Of a DNA stretch of 64,000 nucleotides, positions 62,568-64,000 are shown in pieces. Position 1 is the stretch's first letter. Every line of letters starts with the position of its first letter. The position numbers were made by a program, and so were the translations under genes. A model generated the notes under the pieces. That model did not search any database. It was not told where the DNA came from and was given only the letters and a program-made list of their open reading frames with translations. The stretch is from Candidatus Poribacteria bacterium (GTDB lineage Bacteria > Poribacteria > WGA-4E > GCA-2687025). The stretch covers positions 62,001-126,000 of the forward strand of contig JAPPNK010000011.1 in the NCBI GenBank assembly GCA_028818695.1. The letters run 5' to 3'.

Positions 62568-64000
62568 TTAAGTTTGGAGCCGTATATGTTCAATCAGCTC
62601 AAGCGCCATGCTGTACCGCCGCAGCATCGGTATGATATAAATCCCCTTGAAGCCGATCTCAAGTATCTGGTCAATCTGCTCTTTGGCGATCTGGACGCCT
62701 TCTCGCAGAGCGGCGGCGGCGTCCGGCGCATTCGCCATGCGCCTCCGCGTTTCGTCCGATAGGTTGATGCCCGGCACCTCGTTATGAAGAAACTCGGCGT
62801 TTCGCGCGCTCACCAGCGGAATGACGCCGACAAACATTTCGATCTCCATCTCCGCCGTCTGCTGTTTCAGGTCCTGCAGAATATGAACGTCGGCGGGCGG
62901 CTGCGTCATGGCAAAGACGGCGCCGAGGCTCCGCTTTTTTTCAAGCCGGCGTATTTCGCCTGCCAGCTTGTGTCGATTCGGGTTGACGCCGCACCCGATG
63001 ATGAACCGAGTCGGCTTATCGATCGATTCGCCGCGCAGGTTCTCGCCGGCGTTCAGGCGGTTCATCATATCGATCAGCCCAAACGAGTTCATGTCAAACA
63101 CGGAGGAGCCTTCATGCCCCCCAAGCGACATCGGATCGCCGGTGATGGCAAGCACATGGTTGATGCCGAGAATATACCCGCCCATCAGTTCCGACTGCTG
63201 CCCGATCAGGTTGCGGTCTCGGCAGGTGCAGTGGCAGATGGCGGGAAGACCCGCGACGCGCTGAATAAGCCGACTGAGCGCCCAGCTGCTCATTCTTGGG
63301 GACGCGAGCTGGTTTTCGGCGACGCTCACCGCGTCCGCGCCCGCCGCCGCCAACTTCTCGGAGGCGCGCACCGCGCTGTCGACGTTCAGCCCCTTTGGCG
63401 GGTCCACCTCCACGATGATCTTCACATCCCGATCTTTGCGTTCAAGAAAATTCGGCGGCGGCGGAACGGCGGAGCTGAGCCGCTTGCTTTTGCTTCGCAG
63501 CCCCGTCTTGGAGCGGCTTGTCGATTTTCTCTTTTGCCTCGGCGTCGGCTCGCGCCGTCCGATCTGAGACCTAACGGCGCGGATATGTTCAGGCGTCGTG
63601 CCGCAGCATCCGCCGACAAGATTAGCCCCCGCCTCCGCCATTTTTATCGCCATCTCAGCAAAATACGGGACATTGTTCGCATAAATATACCGCCCCTCAA
63701 CATAGGTCGGAAAGCTCGCGTTCGCGTGGGCGGCAAGCGGAGCCGTTGTCGAAGCGGCGAACGCCTGAACCGCTTTGAGCGCGGCGGTCGGCCCGCCCGT
63801 TCCGCAGTTGACGCCAACCGCGTCAGCCCCCGCCTCCAGCAGCGCCTCCACAATGCGCTTCGGCTCCGCCTCCTCCTGCGCGCTCGCCGCAATCTGCGCG
63901 ATGACCGGCAAATCCGCGGCTCGATTCGCGGCGGAGACAGCCGCAGTCAATTCGTCAAGACGAACAAAGGTCTCAATGATAAAAGCGTCCGCGCCCCCCT
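62568..64000 (-). CDS. Bifunctional homocysteine S-methyltransferase / methylenetetrahydrofolate reductase, partial (5' end outside window)
   Basis: 477 codons are visible; the frame is open to the right edge, where it reads GADAFIIETFVRLDEL. The first part is a homocysteine methyltransferase domain (NCGTGGPTAALKAV, GGCCGTTPEHIRAV, with the zinc cysteines). A basic Ser/Lys/Arg linker follows, then a methylenetetrahydrofolate reductase domain (IIVEVDPPKGLN, GINHVLAITGDP, VFDMNSFGLI, FIIGCGVNPN). The layout is that of YitJ. With MetH downstream it covers making methyl-folate and its transfer to homocysteine. No B12 domain is present in this protein. Confidence 0.93.
   Translation of the reverse strand, partial: GGADAFIIETFVRLDELTAAVSAANRAADLPVIAQIAASAQEEAEPKRIVEALLEAGADAVGVNCGTGGPTAALKAVQAFAASTTAPLAAHANASFPTYVEGRYIYANNVPYFAEMAIKMAEAGANLVGGCCGTTPEHIRAVRSQIGRREPTPRQKRKSTSRSKTGLRSKSKRLSSAVPPPPNFLERKDRDVKIIVEVDPPKGLNVDSAVRASEKLAAAGADAVSVAENQLASPRMSSWALSRLIQRVAGLPAICHCTCRDRNLIGQQSELMGGYILGINHVLAITGDPMSLGGHEGSSVFDMNSFGLIDMMNRLNAGENLRGESIDKPTRFIIGCGVNPNRHKLAGEIRRLEKKRSLGAVFAMTQPPADVHILQDLKQQTAEMEIEMFVGVIPLVSARNAEFLHNEVPGINLSDETRRRMANAPDAAAALREGVQIAKEQIDQILEIGFKGIYIIPMLRRYSMALELIEHIRLQT

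Overview
The window is an ordinary bacterial chromosome segment of moderately high G+C. It is gene dense and carries no plasmid, phage or CRISPR signature. Several family choices point to an uncultured lineage near the Planctomycetota, Poribacteria, Latescibacterota or Verrucomicrobiota: a DUF1501 protein paired with a large PSCyt1/DUF1549/DUF1553 protein, three Cys-type sulfatases, two phytanoyl-CoA dioxygenase family proteins, an FG-GAP/ASPIC lipoprotein, a ThuA-like protein and DUF3179. This is inferred from gene content only; gyrA, recA, thrS, infC, nusB and metH could settle the placement.

Layout. Positions 1-3636 (minus) hold gyrA and a translationally coupled TPR lipoprotein-like or secreted protein cut by the left edge. 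Positions 3786-11712 (plus) hold xylose isomerase, a RimK-type ATP-grasp ligase, a sulfatase, YceI and DUF3179 proteins, a PhyH dioxygenase and two tandem TPR proteins. Positions 11.8-21.7 kb hold a MITE-like repeat and then seven consecutive genes for lipid-anchored type 1 periplasmic binding proteins (LivJ-like), with no permease or ATPase beside them. Positions 21.8-29.0 kb hold comB (minus), then an oxidoreductase, a class III aminotransferase, mazG and an FG-GAP lipoprotein, a second copy of the MITE-like repeat with a clear 9-bp target duplication, and recA. Positions 29.0-32.0 kb (minus) hold tRNA-Gly, tRNA-Cys, tRNA-Val, thrS and infC.

Positions 32.1-38.4 kb (minus) hold a PD-(D/E)XK-like remnant, the DUF1501 and DUF1549/1553 pair and an M23 peptidase. 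Positions 38.7-45.2 kb hold nusB, a second PhyH protein, a sugar epimerase, two tandem sulfatases and a ThuA-like protein, a plausible set for degrading sulfated glycans. Positions 45.2-51.8 kb (minus) read tpx, a HAD phosphatase, a slipin, a J-domain coiled-coil protein and yejBEF, nearly gapless and without yejA. Positions 51.9-53.2 kb hold a doc toxin without an antitoxin, a TPR protein and a small membrane protein. Positions 53.3-59.1 kb hold an ECF sigma factor, its zinc-finger anti-sigma factor and three paralogous secreted proteins of unknown function; the first ends in a domain resembling the periplasmic part of ExbD/TolR. Positions 59.1-64.0 kb (minus) hold metH and a YitJ-type fusion (homocysteine methyltransferase and methylenetetrahydrofolate reductase) that runs off the right edge.

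The most unusual elements are the seven-gene orphan binding-protein array, the ECF operon with its three paralogous exported proteins, and the repeat pair placed just upstream of two strong promoters. Ten promoters of a shared type (TTGACR-like, 16-18 bp, TATGAT-like, several followed by AACG) can be read directly and suggest normal sigma-70 control.
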